NCBI RefSeq assembly: GCF_023630705.1
Contig: NZ_JALQEM010000005.1
Span: 124,001 to 188,000, forward strand
Length of the DNA: 64,000 nucleotides
Reading direction: 5' to 3'
Source: Caballeronia sp. GAFFF1
GTDB lineage: Bacteria > Pseudomonadota > Gammaproteobacteria > Burkholderiales > Burkholderiaceae
In this document: positions 39,359 through 48,257 of the stretch, one piece after another
Layout: each line of letters begins with the position of its first letter
How positions within the stretch are numbered: the stretch's first letter is position 1
The notes under the pieces: generated by a model
Told to the model about the DNA's origin: nothing
What the model saw: the letters and a program-made list of their open reading frames with translations, nothing else
Databases searched by the model: none
Translations under genes and position numbers: made by a program

Positions 39359-40300
39359 TCAGAGTTCGTAGCTTTCGTGCTCGCCGGAGAGCGCCTGCTC
39401 GATCAGCTTCCGGTTCATCGAAGGCGAAAGCAGCTCGACGAGCGTATACACATAGCTGCGCAAATAGGCGCCTTGCTTGAGCGCGAGCCGCGTGACGTTC
39501 GTGCCGAATAAATGCCCGACCGGCATCGCGCGCAGATGGCGGTCGCGCTCCGGATTGAACGCGATATCCGCCATGATCCCGACGCCGAGCCCCAGTTCGA
39601 CGTAAGTCTTGATGACGTCCGCGTCGATGGCTTCCAGCACGATATCCGGCGTCAGATTGCGCAACTGGAACGCATGGTTGATCTTCGTGCGCCCGGCGAA
39701 CGCCGCTTCGTAAGTGATGAGCGGGTACTGCACGAGATCGTCGAGCGTGAGAAGCTTGCGTTCCAGGAGTGGATGCTCGGGCAGCATGACCGCCAGATGC
39801 TGCCACTGGAAGCAGGGCAGCGACACCAGCTCCTTATAGTTCGCGACGGCTTCGGTGGCGATGGCGATGTCCGCCTGATCGTGAATGACCATCTCGGCAA
39901 CCTGCGTCGGGCTGCCTTGCAGGATGGACAGATGCACTTTCGGAAAGCGTTTCTTGAATTCCGCGATGGCGGCCGGCAGCGAGTAGCGCGCCTGCGTGTG
40001 GGTCGCCGCGATCACGAGATTGCCCTGATCCTGCGCCGCGTAGTCTTTGCCGACGCGCTTCAGGCTTTCCACTTCCTGCAGGATTTTCTCGACCGACGCG
40101 AGAATGATGCGCCCCGGCTCGGTCAGCGACCGGACGCGCTTGCCGTGCCGCGTGAAGATTTCGACGCCCAGCTCGTCTTCCAGCTCGATGATCGCCTTCG
40201 ACACGCCCGGCTGTGAGGTATACAGCGCCTTCGCGGCTTCGGTCAGGTTGAAGTTCTGCCGCACGGCCTCCCGCACGAAGCGGAACTGATGCAGATTCAT
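39359..40300 (-). CDS. cysB: CysB-family LysR-type transcriptional regulator
   Basis: A 313-residue LysR-type regulator. The N-terminal winged helix-turn-helix (about 1-60) has the CysB-like NFNLTEAAKALYTSQPGVSK. The effector domain contains ATHTQARYSLP, the segment that binds N-acetylserine/sulfate in CysB/Cbl. It is transcribed away from cysI across a 217-bp regulatory gap, the expected placement for an activator of sulfate assimilation. CysB versus the paralogue Cbl/SsuR cannot be separated from sequence alone. Confidence 0.88.
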   Translation of the reverse strand: MNLHQFRFVREAVRQNFNLTEAAKALYTSQPGVSKAIIELEDELGVEIFTRHGKRVRSLTEPGRIILASVEKILQEVESLKRVGKDYAAQDQGNLVIAATHTQARYSLPAAIAEFKKRFPKVHLSILQGSPTQVAEMVIHDQADIAIATEAVANYKELVSLPCFQWQHLAVMLPEHPLLERKLLTLDDLVQYPLITYEAAFAGRTKINHAFQLRNLTPDIVLEAIDADVIKTYVELGLGVGIMADIAFNPERDRHLRAMPVGHLFGTNVTRLALKQGAYLRSYVYTLVELLSPSMNRKLIEQALSGEHESYEL

Positions 40301-40517
40301 TTATAACCCACGCGCATATCAAAGTAATTTTTCAGTCGTTTGCAATATATAGCAGGTTTATTACTATCAGTCCAATTTTTCCAATATCCATAGCTGTTTT
40401 TGTCATTAGCAAATGAGTGTTCCGTCTGAACGGCGCGCGCATCGGCGAATCAATGGATATCTGACGCGCGGCGCAACCTAGGGCGCCGGCGGCTAAACAA
40501 AAACTTGGGGCCCCCGA
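40301..40517. promoter_or_regulatory. Divergent cysB-cysI control region
   Basis: This 217-bp gap is markedly AT-rich between about 40310 and 40410 against a GC-rich background. It should carry the CysB-binding sites and the activated cysI promoter. I cannot place the latter, since CysB-dependent promoters have poor -35 elements. Confidence 0.55.
40346..40375 (-). promoter_or_regulatory. Promoter of the cysB-type regulator
   Basis: Minus strand: TTGGAC (40370-40375), 18 nt, TATATA (40346-40351), about 45 bases before the ATG at 40300. Confidence 0.6.
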
Positions 40518-42194
40518 ATGTACCAATACGATCAGATCGACCAGCGAATCGTTGACGAACGAGTCGCGCAGTACGCCGATCAGGTTCGCCGGCGTCTGTC
40601 GGGCGAGTTGAGCGAGGAAGAATTCCGTCCGCTGCGGCTGCAAAACGGCCTGTACATGCAGCGCCACGCGTACATGCACCGCATCGCGATTCCGTACGGC
40701 AACCTTCGCAGCGACCAGTTGCGCATGCTCGCCACCATCGCGCGGGAGCACGACCGCGGCTACGGCCACTTCTCCACGCGCACCAACATCCAGTTCAACT
40801 GGATCGAGCTGGAAGAAACGCCGGAAATCCTGCGCAAGCTCGCGTCGGTGCAAATGCACGCGATCCAGACGTCGGGCAACTGCATTCGCAACATCACGGC
40901 GGACCAGTTCGCGGGCGTGGCGCCGGACGAAACCGTCGACCCGCGTCCGTGGGCCGAAATCATGCGCCAGTGGTCCACGTTCCACCCGGAGTTCGCGTGG
41001 CTGCCGCGCAAGTTCAAGATTGCGGTGTGCGGCTCCGCGGAAGACCGCGCGGCCGTGCAGATTCACGATCTCGGCGTCTATCTGAAGAAGAACGCAGAGG
41101 GTGAAGTCGTCGCGAGCATTCTCGCGGGCGGCGGGCTTGGCCGCACGCCGATCATCGGCGCGGTCATCAAGGAAGACCTGCCGTGGCAGCATCTGCTCAC
41201 GTACTGCGAAGCCGTGCTGCGCGTGTATAACCGCTACGGCCGCCGCGACAACATGTACAAGGCACGCATCAAGATCCTCGTGAAGGCGCTGTCGCCCGAG
41301 AAGTTCGCGAAGCAGGTCGAAGAAGAGTGGGCGCATCTGAAAGATGGTCCCTCGACGCTCACGCAGGGCGAAGTGGACCGCGTGTCGAAGTTCTTCGCGC
41401 CGCCCGTGTACGAAAAGCTGCCGGACACGGACGCCTCGTACGAGAAGCATCTGATCGAAAGCAAGCCGTTCGCGCGCTGGGTCGAGCGCAACGTGCGTCC
41501 GCACAAGATTGCCGGCTACGCGGCGGTCACGCTGTCGCTGAAGCCGACGGGTGTCGCGCCGGGCGACGCGACCGACAAGCAGATGGACGAAGTCGCCAAT
41601 CTGGCCGACGAATTCTCCTTCGGCGAAGTCCGCGTCTCGCACGAGCAGAACCTGATTCTCGCGAACGTGAAGAAGCGCGATCTGTACGCCGTCTGGGAGC
41701 GCGCGAGGGCGATCGGTCTCGCGGCGGCGAACATCGGCCTGCTGACGGACATCATCTCGTGCCCGGGCGGCGATTTCTGCTCGCTCGCGAATGCGAAGTC
41801 GATTCCGATCGCGCAAGCCATCCAGGAACGCTTCGACAACGCCGACTATGTCTACGACCTGGGCGACCTGTCGATCAACATTTCGGGCTGCATGAACGCG
41901 TGCGGCCATCACCACGTCGGCAACATCGGCGTGCTGGGCGTCGATAAGGACGGCTCGGAGTGGTATCAGGTGACGCTCGGCGGCGAGCAGAGCTCGGGCG
42001 CGACGGGCGCGCATCTCGGCAAGGTCATCGGGCCGTCGTTCTCGGCGCATGAAATGCCGGACGTCGTCTCGAGCGTGATCGACACCTTCGTCGAGAACCG
42101 TATGGAAGGCGAGCGCTTCATCGAGACGTTCGGCCGCATCGGCATCGCGCCGTTCAAGGAGCGCGTGTACGCATCGCGCCAAGCCCACGCTTAA
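40518..42194 (+). CDS. cysI: Sulfite (nitrite/sulfite) reductase, siroheme [4Fe-4S] hemoprotein
   Basis: A 558-residue reductase that turns sulfite into sulfide. Two pseudo-symmetric halves are visible. The cluster/siroheme cysteines are in SCPGGDFCSLA and SGCMNACGHHH, and the siroheme-contacting FSTRTNIQFNWI lies near residue 90. There is no cysJ flavoprotein gene next to it, so electrons probably come from ferredoxin or another carrier. The next gene encodes a DUF934 protein, a frequent neighbour of this CysI type. Confidence 0.94.
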   Translation: MYQYDQIDQRIVDERVAQYADQVRRRLSGELSEEEFRPLRLQNGLYMQRHAYMHRIAIPYGNLRSDQLRMLATIAREHDRGYGHFSTRTNIQFNWIELEETPEILRKLASVQMHAIQTSGNCIRNITADQFAGVAPDETVDPRPWAEIMRQWSTFHPEFAWLPRKFKIAVCGSAEDRAAVQIHDLGVYLKKNAEGEVVASILAGGGLGRTPIIGAVIKEDLPWQHLLTYCEAVLRVYNRYGRRDNMYKARIKILVKALSPEKFAKQVEEEWAHLKDGPSTLTQGEVDRVSKFFAPPVYEKLPDTDASYEKHLIESKPFARWVERNVRPHKIAGYAAVTLSLKPTGVAPGDATDKQMDEVANLADEFSFGEVRVSHEQNLILANVKKRDLYAVWERARAIGLAAANIGLLTDIISCPGGDFCSLANAKSIPIAQAIQERFDNADYVYDLGDLSINISGCMNACGHHHVGNIGVLGVDKDGSEWYQVTLGGEQSSGATGAHLGKVIGPSFSAHEMPDVVSSVIDTFVENRMEGERFIETFGRIGIAPFKERVYASRQAHA

Positions 42195-42204
42195 GGATCT
42201 GCAG

Positions 42205-42744
42205 ATGACGTTGATTATCAAAAACCGCGCGGTCGTCGAAGACGAGTTCACCGTCGTGCGCGCGGGCGAAGACGGCGTGCTCCCGGCCGTCGATGCGCTT
42301 CCCGCAGGCAAGGTGATCGTGCCCTTCGCGCTGTGGAAGGACGCGAAGGACGCGCTCTTGGCATCCCGCGCGAAGGAATCGCTCGGCGTGTGGCTCGCGC
42401 CTGACGACGAACCCGCCGACCTCGCGCCGGATTTCGACAAGATCGCGGTGATCGCAGTCGATTTCCCGGTGTTTCGCGATGGCCGCGGCTTTTCCATCGG
42501 CCGCCTGTTGCGCGAGCGCTACAACTGGACGGGCGAGTTGCGCGCCATCGGCGACGTGCTGCGCGATCAGGTGTTCTTCCACTACCGCTGCGGCTTCGAC
42601 GCCTTCGCCGTGCGCGCGGACAAGGACATCAACGACGCGCTCAACGCGTTCAACGAATTCAGCGAGCTGTATCAGGGCGCGACCGACAACCCGGAACCGC
42701 TCTTCCGCCGCCGCGCCGCGGTGCTCGCCACGCTCGGAGCCTGA
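42205..42744 (+). CDS. DUF934 protein associated with sulfite reductase
   Basis: A 179-residue protein with VDFPVFRDGRGFSIGRLLRE and GDVLRDQVFFHYRCGFDAFA, the conserved core of DUF934. The family is known mainly from its place beside cysI; its biochemical function is unproven. A role in electron transfer to, or maturation of, CysI has been considered but is not shown here. It starts 10 bases after cysI with an AAGGAT ribosome-binding site and is three bases from cysH. Confidence 0.9.
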   Translation: MTLIIKNRAVVEDEFTVVRAGEDGVLPAVDALPAGKVIVPFALWKDAKDALLASRAKESLGVWLAPDDEPADLAPDFDKIAVIAVDFPVFRDGRGFSIGRLLRERYNWTGELRAIGDVLRDQVFFHYRCGFDAFAVRADKDINDALNAFNEFSELYQGATDNPEPLFRRRAAVLATLGA

Positions 42745-42747
42745 GGC

Positions 42748-43479
42748 ATGACGCCAGAACTGCAAGCCAAGGTTGAACGCCTCGACGCGCTGCTCGATTC
42801 GATCGCAGCGCGCCACGAGCGCGTCAAGCTAGCCAGCAGCCTTGCCGCCGAAGACATGGTGCTCACGCACGCCATTCTTTCGCGCAAGGTCGGCATCGGC
42901 ATCTTCTCGCTGAACACGGGACGCCTGCACGCGGAAACGCTCGGCATGATCGACCGCGTGAAGGAACGCTACGGGTACGACATCGAGCAGCTTCATCCGC
43001 AGCAAGCCGCTGTCGATGAATACGTGCGCGATCACGGCCTGAATGCGTTCTACGAAAGCATCGACCTGCGCAAGAACTGCTGCCATATCCGCAAGGTCGA
43101 GCCGCTCAACCGCGCGCTCGCCGATGTCTCCGCGTGGGTCACGGGTCAGCGGCGCGAGCAGTCGGTGACGCGCGCCGAACTGCACGAAGAAGAGCACGAC
43201 GCGCCGCGCGGCATCGCCAAGTTCAATCCGCTCGCGGACTGGACCGAAGCGGACGTGTGGGACTACCTGAAAGCGTTCGACGTGCCGGTGAACCCGCTGC
43301 ATGCGCGCGGCTATCCGAGCATCGGCTGCGAGCCGTGCACGCGCGCCGTGCGTCCCGGCGAGGACAGCCGCGCGGGCCGCTGGTGGTGGGAATCGCGCGA
43401 TACGAAGGAATGCGGCCTGCACATGACCAACATCAGCAGCATCAAGATCGTCGAAGAAGCGCCAAGCTCCGCGATCTGA
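42748..43479 (+). CDS. cysH: Adenylylsulfate (APS) reductase, [4Fe-4S] type
   Basis: A 243-residue thioredoxin-dependent reductase. The paired cysteines CC (in LRKNCCHIRK) and CEPC (in GCEPCTRAV) ligate a [4Fe-4S] cluster and mark it as APS-type, unlike the cluster-free enteric PAPS reductase. The catalytic Cys is in TKECGLH near the C-terminus. This agrees with the absence of cysC (APS kinase) from the cluster: sulfate goes via CysDN to APS, then CysH, then CysI. Confidence 0.95.
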   Translation: MTPELQAKVERLDALLDSIAARHERVKLASSLAAEDMVLTHAILSRKVGIGIFSLNTGRLHAETLGMIDRVKERYGYDIEQLHPQQAAVDEYVRDHGLNAFYESIDLRKNCCHIRKVEPLNRALADVSAWVTGQRREQSVTRAELHEEEHDAPRGIAKFNPLADWTEADVWDYLKAFDVPVNPLHARGYPSIGCEPCTRAVRPGEDSRAGRWWWESRDTKECGLHMTNISSIKIVEEAPSSAI

Positions 43480-43559
43480 CAAGGCGCACAGACGCCGGCT
43501 GAACCCTGTTACTGAACGCGGCCTGGAGAACCACGCCGCACAAAAAAGGATCGACGAAC

Positions 43560-44522
43560 ATGAGCACCACGCTCGACCCCAACGTCACGGCCCCGATCGT
43601 CAATCAGGCGACGCGGATGGACCACCTCGACTGGCTCGAAGCCGAGTCGATCCACATCCTGCGCGAACTCGTCGCGGAGTGCAGCAAGCCCGCGCTGCTG
43701 TTCTCGGGCGGCAAGGATTCGGTCGTCGTGCTGGCGCTTGCTCTGAAGGCGTTCGGCCTCGGCGGCAACCGCAAGACGGTGCTGCCGTTCCCGCTCGTGC
43801 ATATCGACACGGGCCACAACTTCCAGGAAGTGATCGACTTCCGCGACCGTCGCGCGGCCGAATTCGGCGCGGAACTGGTCGTCGGACACGTCGAGGATTC
43901 GATCAAGAAGGGCACCGTGCGCCTGCGCCGCGAGACGGATTCCCGCAACGCCGCGCAAGCGGTCACGCTGCTCGAAACCATCGAGCAATACGGCTACACC
44001 GCGATGATCGGCGGCGCGCGCCGCGACGAAGAGAAGGCGCGCGCGAAAGAGCGCATCTTCTCGTTCCGCGACGAATTCGGCCAGTGGGACCCGAAGGCGC
44101 AGCGCCCTGAACTGTGGAGCATCTACAACGCGCGCCTGCATGCAGGCGAGCATCTGCGCGTGTTCCCGATCTCGAACTGGACTGAGCTCGACGTGTGGCA
44201 GTACATCGCGCGCGAGAAGCTGGAACTGCCGTCCATCTACTACGCGCACGACCGCGAGATCGTGCGCCGCAACGGCCTGCTCGTGCCGGTGACGCCGCTG
44301 ACCCCCGTGCGCGAAGGCGAGACGCCGGAGATCGCGCAGGTGCGTTTCCGTACCGTCGGCGATATCAGCTGCACCTGCCCGGTGGCGAGCGACGCGGACG
44401 ACGTCGAGAAGATCATCGCGGAAACGGCCGTGACCGAGATTACCGAGCGTGGCGCCACGCGCATGGACGACCAAGCGTCCGAAGCCGCGATGGAACAGCG
44501 CAAGAAGCAAGGCTATTTCTAA
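43560..44522 (+). CDS. cysD: Sulfate adenylyltransferase subunit 2
   Basis: A 320-residue ATP-sulfurylase catalytic subunit. The PP-loop SGGKDSVV near residue 45, PLVHIDTGHNFQEVI and GGARRDEEKARAKERIFSFR are all present. It forms a complex with the GTPase CysN, encoded 28 bases downstream. An AAGGA ribosome-binding site precedes the ATG after an 80-bp gap from cysH. Confidence 0.97.
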   Translation: MSTTLDPNVTAPIVNQATRMDHLDWLEAESIHILRELVAECSKPALLFSGGKDSVVVLALALKAFGLGGNRKTVLPFPLVHIDTGHNFQEVIDFRDRRAAEFGAELVVGHVEDSIKKGTVRLRRETDSRNAAQAVTLLETIEQYGYTAMIGGARRDEEKARAKERIFSFRDEFGQWDPKAQRPELWSIYNARLHAGEHLRVFPISNWTELDVWQYIAREKLELPSIYYAHDREIVRRNGLLVPVTPLTPVREGETPEIAQVRFRTVGDISCTCPVASDADDVEKIIAETAVTEITERGATRMDDQASEAAMEQRKKQGYF

Positions 44523-44550
44523 GCATCACGCTCCGAGGAACCAACGAATC

Positions 44551-45864
44551 ATGAGCATTTATCAAGCGGAAGACCTGGGCGTGTTGCGCTTCATCACGGC
44601 GGGCAGCGTCGACGACGGCAAGAGCACGCTGATCGGCCGCCTGCTGTACGACAGCAAGGCGGTTCTGTCCGACCAGTTGTCGGCCATCTCGCGCGCGAAG
44701 AACAAGCGCACCGTCGGCGACGAAATCGACCTGTCACTGCTCACGGACGGTCTCGAAGCCGAGCGCGAGCAGGGCATCACCATCGACGTCGCGTATCGCT
44801 ACTTCGCGACCGCCAAGCGCAAGTTCATCATCGCTGACACGCCGGGCCACGAGCAGTACACGCGCAACATGGTGACGGGCGCATCGACGGCGCACGCCGC
44901 GATCATTCTCGTCGACGCGACGCGCGTCACGTTCGAGAACGGCGAAGCGCAACTGCTGCCGCAGACCAAGCGCCACAGCGCCATCGTGAAGCTGCTCGGC
45001 TTGCAGCACGTGATCGTCGCGATCAACAAGATGGATCTGGCCGAGTACAGCGAGACGCGCTTCAACGAGATTCGCGATGCGTATGTCGCGCTCGCGCGTC
45101 AACTCGGTCTGGAGCATGTGCGCTTCGTGCCGGTCTCGGCGCTAAAGGGCGACAACATCGTGAGCGCGAGCGAACGCATGCCGTGGTACGCGGGCGAGCC
45201 GCTGCTCGATCTGCTCGAATCGCTGCCGGTGGCGCAGCCGAACGAGCAGGCGCTGCGTTTCCCGGTGCAGTGGGTCGCGCGTCAGGACGGCTCGCAGGCC
45301 GACGACTTCCGCGGCTACATGGGCCGCGTCGAAGCGGGCGAAGTGCGCGTGGGCGATGCGATCAACGTGCTGCCGGCGAATCGCCAGGCGACGGTCGCGG
45401 AAATCATCGCGCCGGTGCCGGGCGGCGTCGCGTCGGTGAATCGCGCGTTCGCGGGCCAGACGGTCACGATTCGCCTGACCGAAGACGTGGACGTGTCGCG
45501 CGGCGATACGTTCGTCCCGGCGACGGCTGCCGTGACTCCGGCCAAGAAGCTGGAAGCCGACCTGTGCTGGTTCGACGAAGAGCCGCTTTCGCCGCAGCGC
45601 AAGTATCTGCTGAAGCAGACGACCAACACCGTCTTCGCGCGCATCGGCGCGGTGAAAGAGGTGCTGGACGTGCACACGCTGTCGCATTCGGTGGACCGCA
45701 CGACGCTCGCGATGAACGACATCGGCCGCGTGGCGCTCACGCTGCAAAAGCCGATCGTCGCGGACGAGTACGATACGCATCAGGGCACCGGCGCGTTCGT
45801 GCTGATCGACGAGGCGACGCATCACACGGTCGCGGCCGGTATGATTCGCGAAATCGCGGCTTGA
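44551..45864 (+). CDS. cysN: Sulfate adenylyltransferase subunit 1 (GTPase)
   Basis: A 437-residue translation-factor-like GTPase that drives APS synthesis by CysD. G motifs are GSVDDGKST (G1), DTPGHEQY (G3) and NKMD (G4). The start MSIYQAEDLGVLRF at 44551 follows GAGGAA; the longer frame reads back into cysD without similarity. It is shorter than the enteric protein (about 475) and carries no CysC kinase fusion. Confidence 0.96.
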   Translation: MSIYQAEDLGVLRFITAGSVDDGKSTLIGRLLYDSKAVLSDQLSAISRAKNKRTVGDEIDLSLLTDGLEAEREQGITIDVAYRYFATAKRKFIIADTPGHEQYTRNMVTGASTAHAAIILVDATRVTFENGEAQLLPQTKRHSAIVKLLGLQHVIVAINKMDLAEYSETRFNEIRDAYVALARQLGLEHVRFVPVSALKGDNIVSASERMPWYAGEPLLDLLESLPVAQPNEQALRFPVQWVARQDGSQADDFRGYMGRVEAGEVRVGDAINVLPANRQATVAEIIAPVPGGVASVNRAFAGQTVTIRLTEDVDVSRGDTFVPATAAVTPAKKLEADLCWFDEEPLSPQRKYLLKQTTNTVFARIGAVKEVLDVHTLSHSVDRTTLAMNDIGRVALTLQKPIVADEYDTHQGTGAFVLIDEATHHTVAAGMIREIAA

Positions 45865-45870
45865 TGCTTG

Positions 45871-46647
45871 ATGACGGACGAAATGCACATGGGTAAGGTC
45901 TATCTGATCGGAGCGGGACCGGGCGCGGCGGATCTCATCACCGTGCGCGGCATGCGTTTGCTCGAACAGGCGGATGTCGTGCTGCACGACGCGCTGATCG
46001 AGCCGGCCATGCTCGACTTCGCGCCGAATGCGAAGCGGATCGCAGTCGGCAAGCGCTGCGGACAGCGGTCGACCGCCCAGCATTTCATCAACAAGCAGAT
46101 CGTCGATGCGGCGCGCGAGCATGGCGTCGTCGTGCGGCTGAAGGGCGGCGATCCGATGCTGTTCGGCCGCGCTGACGAGGAGATGCGCGCGCTGGAAGCG
46201 GCGGGTATCGAGTACGAAGTCGTGCCGGGCATTACGGCGGCGCTCGCGAGCGCGGCGACGCTGCGGCGGTCGCTCACGTTGCGCGGTGTATCGCGCAGTG
46301 TCGCGCTCGCGACGCACAGTCGCGCCGCGGGCAGCGAGGGCATCCGCGAGCAGGCGAAGGCTGATTCGCTCGTCTTCTACATGGGCCGCGACAGCGCGGC
46401 GGATATCGCGCAGCAGTTGATCGACGCGGGGCGGCCGGGTTCGACGCCGGTGGCGATCGTGGAGGCGTGCAGCACGCCGCGCGAACGCACGCTCACGCTG
46501 ACGCTCGCGCGCATGGCGCTCGGCGAGGCGCAGGCGTGGCTTGATCCGTCGCAGCCTAGTCTTCTGATGATCGGCGAGGCGTTCAAGGAGAGGGCGTCGG
46601 CGGGAAAGCCGAAGGTGCATCTTAAAGGGATGCAGGCGGCGGCTTGA
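45871..46647 (+). CDS. cobA: Uroporphyrinogen-III C-methyltransferase (SUMT)
   Basis: A 258-residue SAM-dependent enzyme making precorrin-2, the precursor of siroheme and cobalamin. IGAGPGAADLIT, RLKGGDPMLFGRADEE and VPGITAALASAATL are diagnostic. It lacks the CysG-A dehydrogenase/chelatase domain. Its place at the end of the cysI-cysN series points to siroheme supply for CysI. Start options are ATGs at 45871, 45883 and 45889; the first is taken, only six bases after cysN. Confidence 0.92.
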   Translation: MTDEMHMGKVYLIGAGPGAADLITVRGMRLLEQADVVLHDALIEPAMLDFAPNAKRIAVGKRCGQRSTAQHFINKQIVDAAREHGVVVRLKGGDPMLFGRADEEMRALEAAGIEYEVVPGITAALASAATLRRSLTLRGVSRSVALATHSRAAGSEGIREQAKADSLVFYMGRDSAADIAQQLIDAGRPGSTPVAIVEACSTPRERTLTLTLARMALGEAQAWLDPSQPSLLMIGEAFKERASAGKPKVHLKGMQAAA

Positions 46648-46665
46648 TTCTCAGCTTCGTGAAAG

Positions 46666-46700
46666 ACAAAAGCGCATCGGAGACGATGCGCTTTTTGTTT
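46666..46700. terminator. Bidirectional intrinsic terminator between cobA and the chelatase gene
   Basis: AAAGCGCATCG / CGATGCGCTTT stem with a GAGA-type loop, then TTTGTTT on the plus strand. It separates convergent genes. Confidence 0.85.
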
Positions 46701-46707
46701 GTGCGCG

Positions 46708-47079
46708 CTAAGCGTCCGTTTGCCGCACGCAGTACGCGGCCACCGCATCCAGCACCGCATCGTCCTCGCCCACCGCCGTTGCGCAGTGTATGACCACATC
46801 CGGATGCGCCGCGCGGCATTTCGCGACGACTTCGGGCAGATCCCGCCGCACATGTCCGCCTTGCCCGAAGAACACCGGAACGACGGTGATCGCGTCACAG
46901 CCGTCCGCAGCTTGCGCGGCGACCGCTGCGGGCAAATCCGGCGTCATTAATTCGAGAAACGCGAGAGACACCGGATCGCCCCGCAATACGCGCAGCTTCG
47001 CCGCGAGGCGTTCGAACGGCTCGGCCCAGCGCGGATCGCGTGCGCCGTGTCCGAAGAGGATGATGCTGTGCCTGCTCAT
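46708..47079 (-). CDS. cbiX: Sirohydrochlorin chelatase, CbiX/SirB type (short form)
   Basis: A 123-residue single-domain class II chelatase. FGHGARDPRWAEPFERL carries the metal-binding His, and VVPVFFGQGGHVRRDLPE the second. The half-size form dimerises. Beside cobA and cysI it most likely inserts iron to make siroheme, though cobalt insertion for cobalamin is possible given the B12 genes elsewhere in the window. Confidence 0.88.
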   Translation of the reverse strand: MSRHSIILFGHGARDPRWAEPFERLAAKLRVLRGDPVSLAFLELMTPDLPAAVAAQAADGCDAITVVPVFFGQGGHVRRDLPEVVAKCRAAHPDVVIHCATAVGEDDAVLDAVAAYCVRQTDA

Positions 47080-47104
47080 CGCGTTGTCCTCCGCTAAGCG
47101 GCCG

Positions 47105-48253
47105 TCAGTGCCGCTCGACCCATTTGAGACCCAGCAAGCCGATTGCCAGGTAAGCCAGCGCGGGCGCCGCCGCCGTGATCGGCGCGGGCCATGTGTTCAG
47201 CGTGCCGATATGCGAGAACAGCGTATTGAACAGCTGGAAGCTCATGCCGATCATGATGCCGCCGAACACCTTCACGCCCACCACGCCCGCCCGCGTATGC
47301 AGATACGCGAACGGCAGCGACAGCACCAGCATCACGAATACGGCGAACGGATACAGAATCTTGCGCCAGAACGCGATCTGATACCGCTGCGTGTCCTGAT
47401 GATTCTCCGTCAAGTGCTGGATATAGCGGAAGAGATTGAACATCGACATGCGATCCGGCGACACCAGCAGCACCGAAAGAATCTGCGGCGTCAGCTCCGA
47501 GCGCAGCGAGAACTGCGGCAGCGTCGTCTCTTTCGCGCGATACACGGGATCGAGCGCATCGCCGGAGTTCGCCGTCTGCGGTTGCGCATCGACCAGCTGC
47601 GTTTCGGTCACGCCCGTCAGCTTCCAGTGACCCGGCGGCTCGTAAACACCGCTTTGCGCAATGCGTACGCTCGAAAGCCGGAACTTCGAATCGAATTCGT
47701 AGATGCGCACGTTCGCCACTGTCGTATCCGGGTTCAGCGTGCCGACATTGACGAAGCGCGTGACCTGTTCGCCGTTTTCCTTCGCGGAGAGCGTGTCCTT
47801 CACCCACACGCCCGACTCGAAATTCGACGACACCGACGAGCCCAGCGCCTCCAGGCGCACGCGCTCGGACAACTGATCGGCATAAGGCCCGACCACTTCG
47901 CCGATGATGTACGTCACGAGCACGAGCGGCACGCCGATCTTGAGGAGCGAGCGCAGCGCCGCGCCGGTCGAAAGCCCCGACACGCGAAAGATGGTGAACT
48001 CGGAGGCCGCCGCCATCTGCGCGAACACATAAATGGCGGAAATGAGCGCGGCGACCGGAATGATTTCGTAGAAGCGCGAGGGCGTCTGCAAGGCCACGCG
48101 CAACACCGCGAGCGTGAACTTGTAGTTGCCGTGCCCGACCGTGTTCAGTTCGTTGATCAGGTCGAAGAAGAAGAACAGGCCCGAGAACGCAAACAGAATG
48201 AAGATGAACGCGAGATAAATCTGGCGCGCGAAATATCGTTCGTAGATGCGCAT
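47105..48253 (-). CDS. lptG: LPS export ABC transporter permease LptG
   Basis: A 382-residue inner-membrane permease. It begins MRIYERYFARQIYLAFIFIL and has about six helices in two groups around a periplasmic beta-jellyroll (residues ~130-270). ISAIYVFAQMAAASEFTIFRVSG-type coupling sequence and a C-terminal GGIMIGMSFQLFNTLFSH are typical of LptG. It follows lptF after four bases. With LptF and LptB it extracts LPS toward LptC/A/D. Confidence 0.95.
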   Translation of the reverse strand: MRIYERYFARQIYLAFIFILFAFSGLFFFFDLINELNTVGHGNYKFTLAVLRVALQTPSRFYEIIPVAALISAIYVFAQMAAASEFTIFRVSGLSTGAALRSLLKIGVPLVLVTYIIGEVVGPYADQLSERVRLEALGSSVSSNFESGVWVKDTLSAKENGEQVTRFVNVGTLNPDTTVANVRIYEFDSKFRLSSVRIAQSGVYEPPGHWKLTGVTETQLVDAQPQTANSGDALDPVYRAKETTLPQFSLRSELTPQILSVLLVSPDRMSMFNLFRYIQHLTENHQDTQRYQIAFWRKILYPFAVFVMLVLSLPFAYLHTRAGVVGVKVFGGIMIGMSFQLFNTLFSHIGTLNTWPAPITAAAPALAYLAIGLLGLKWVERH

Positions 48254-48257
48254 GGGC

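Noticed and set aside
40332..42497. A 721-codon minus-strand frame opposite cysI
   Set aside because: It covers the AT-rich control region and cysI antisense; composition is atypical and no domain is seen.
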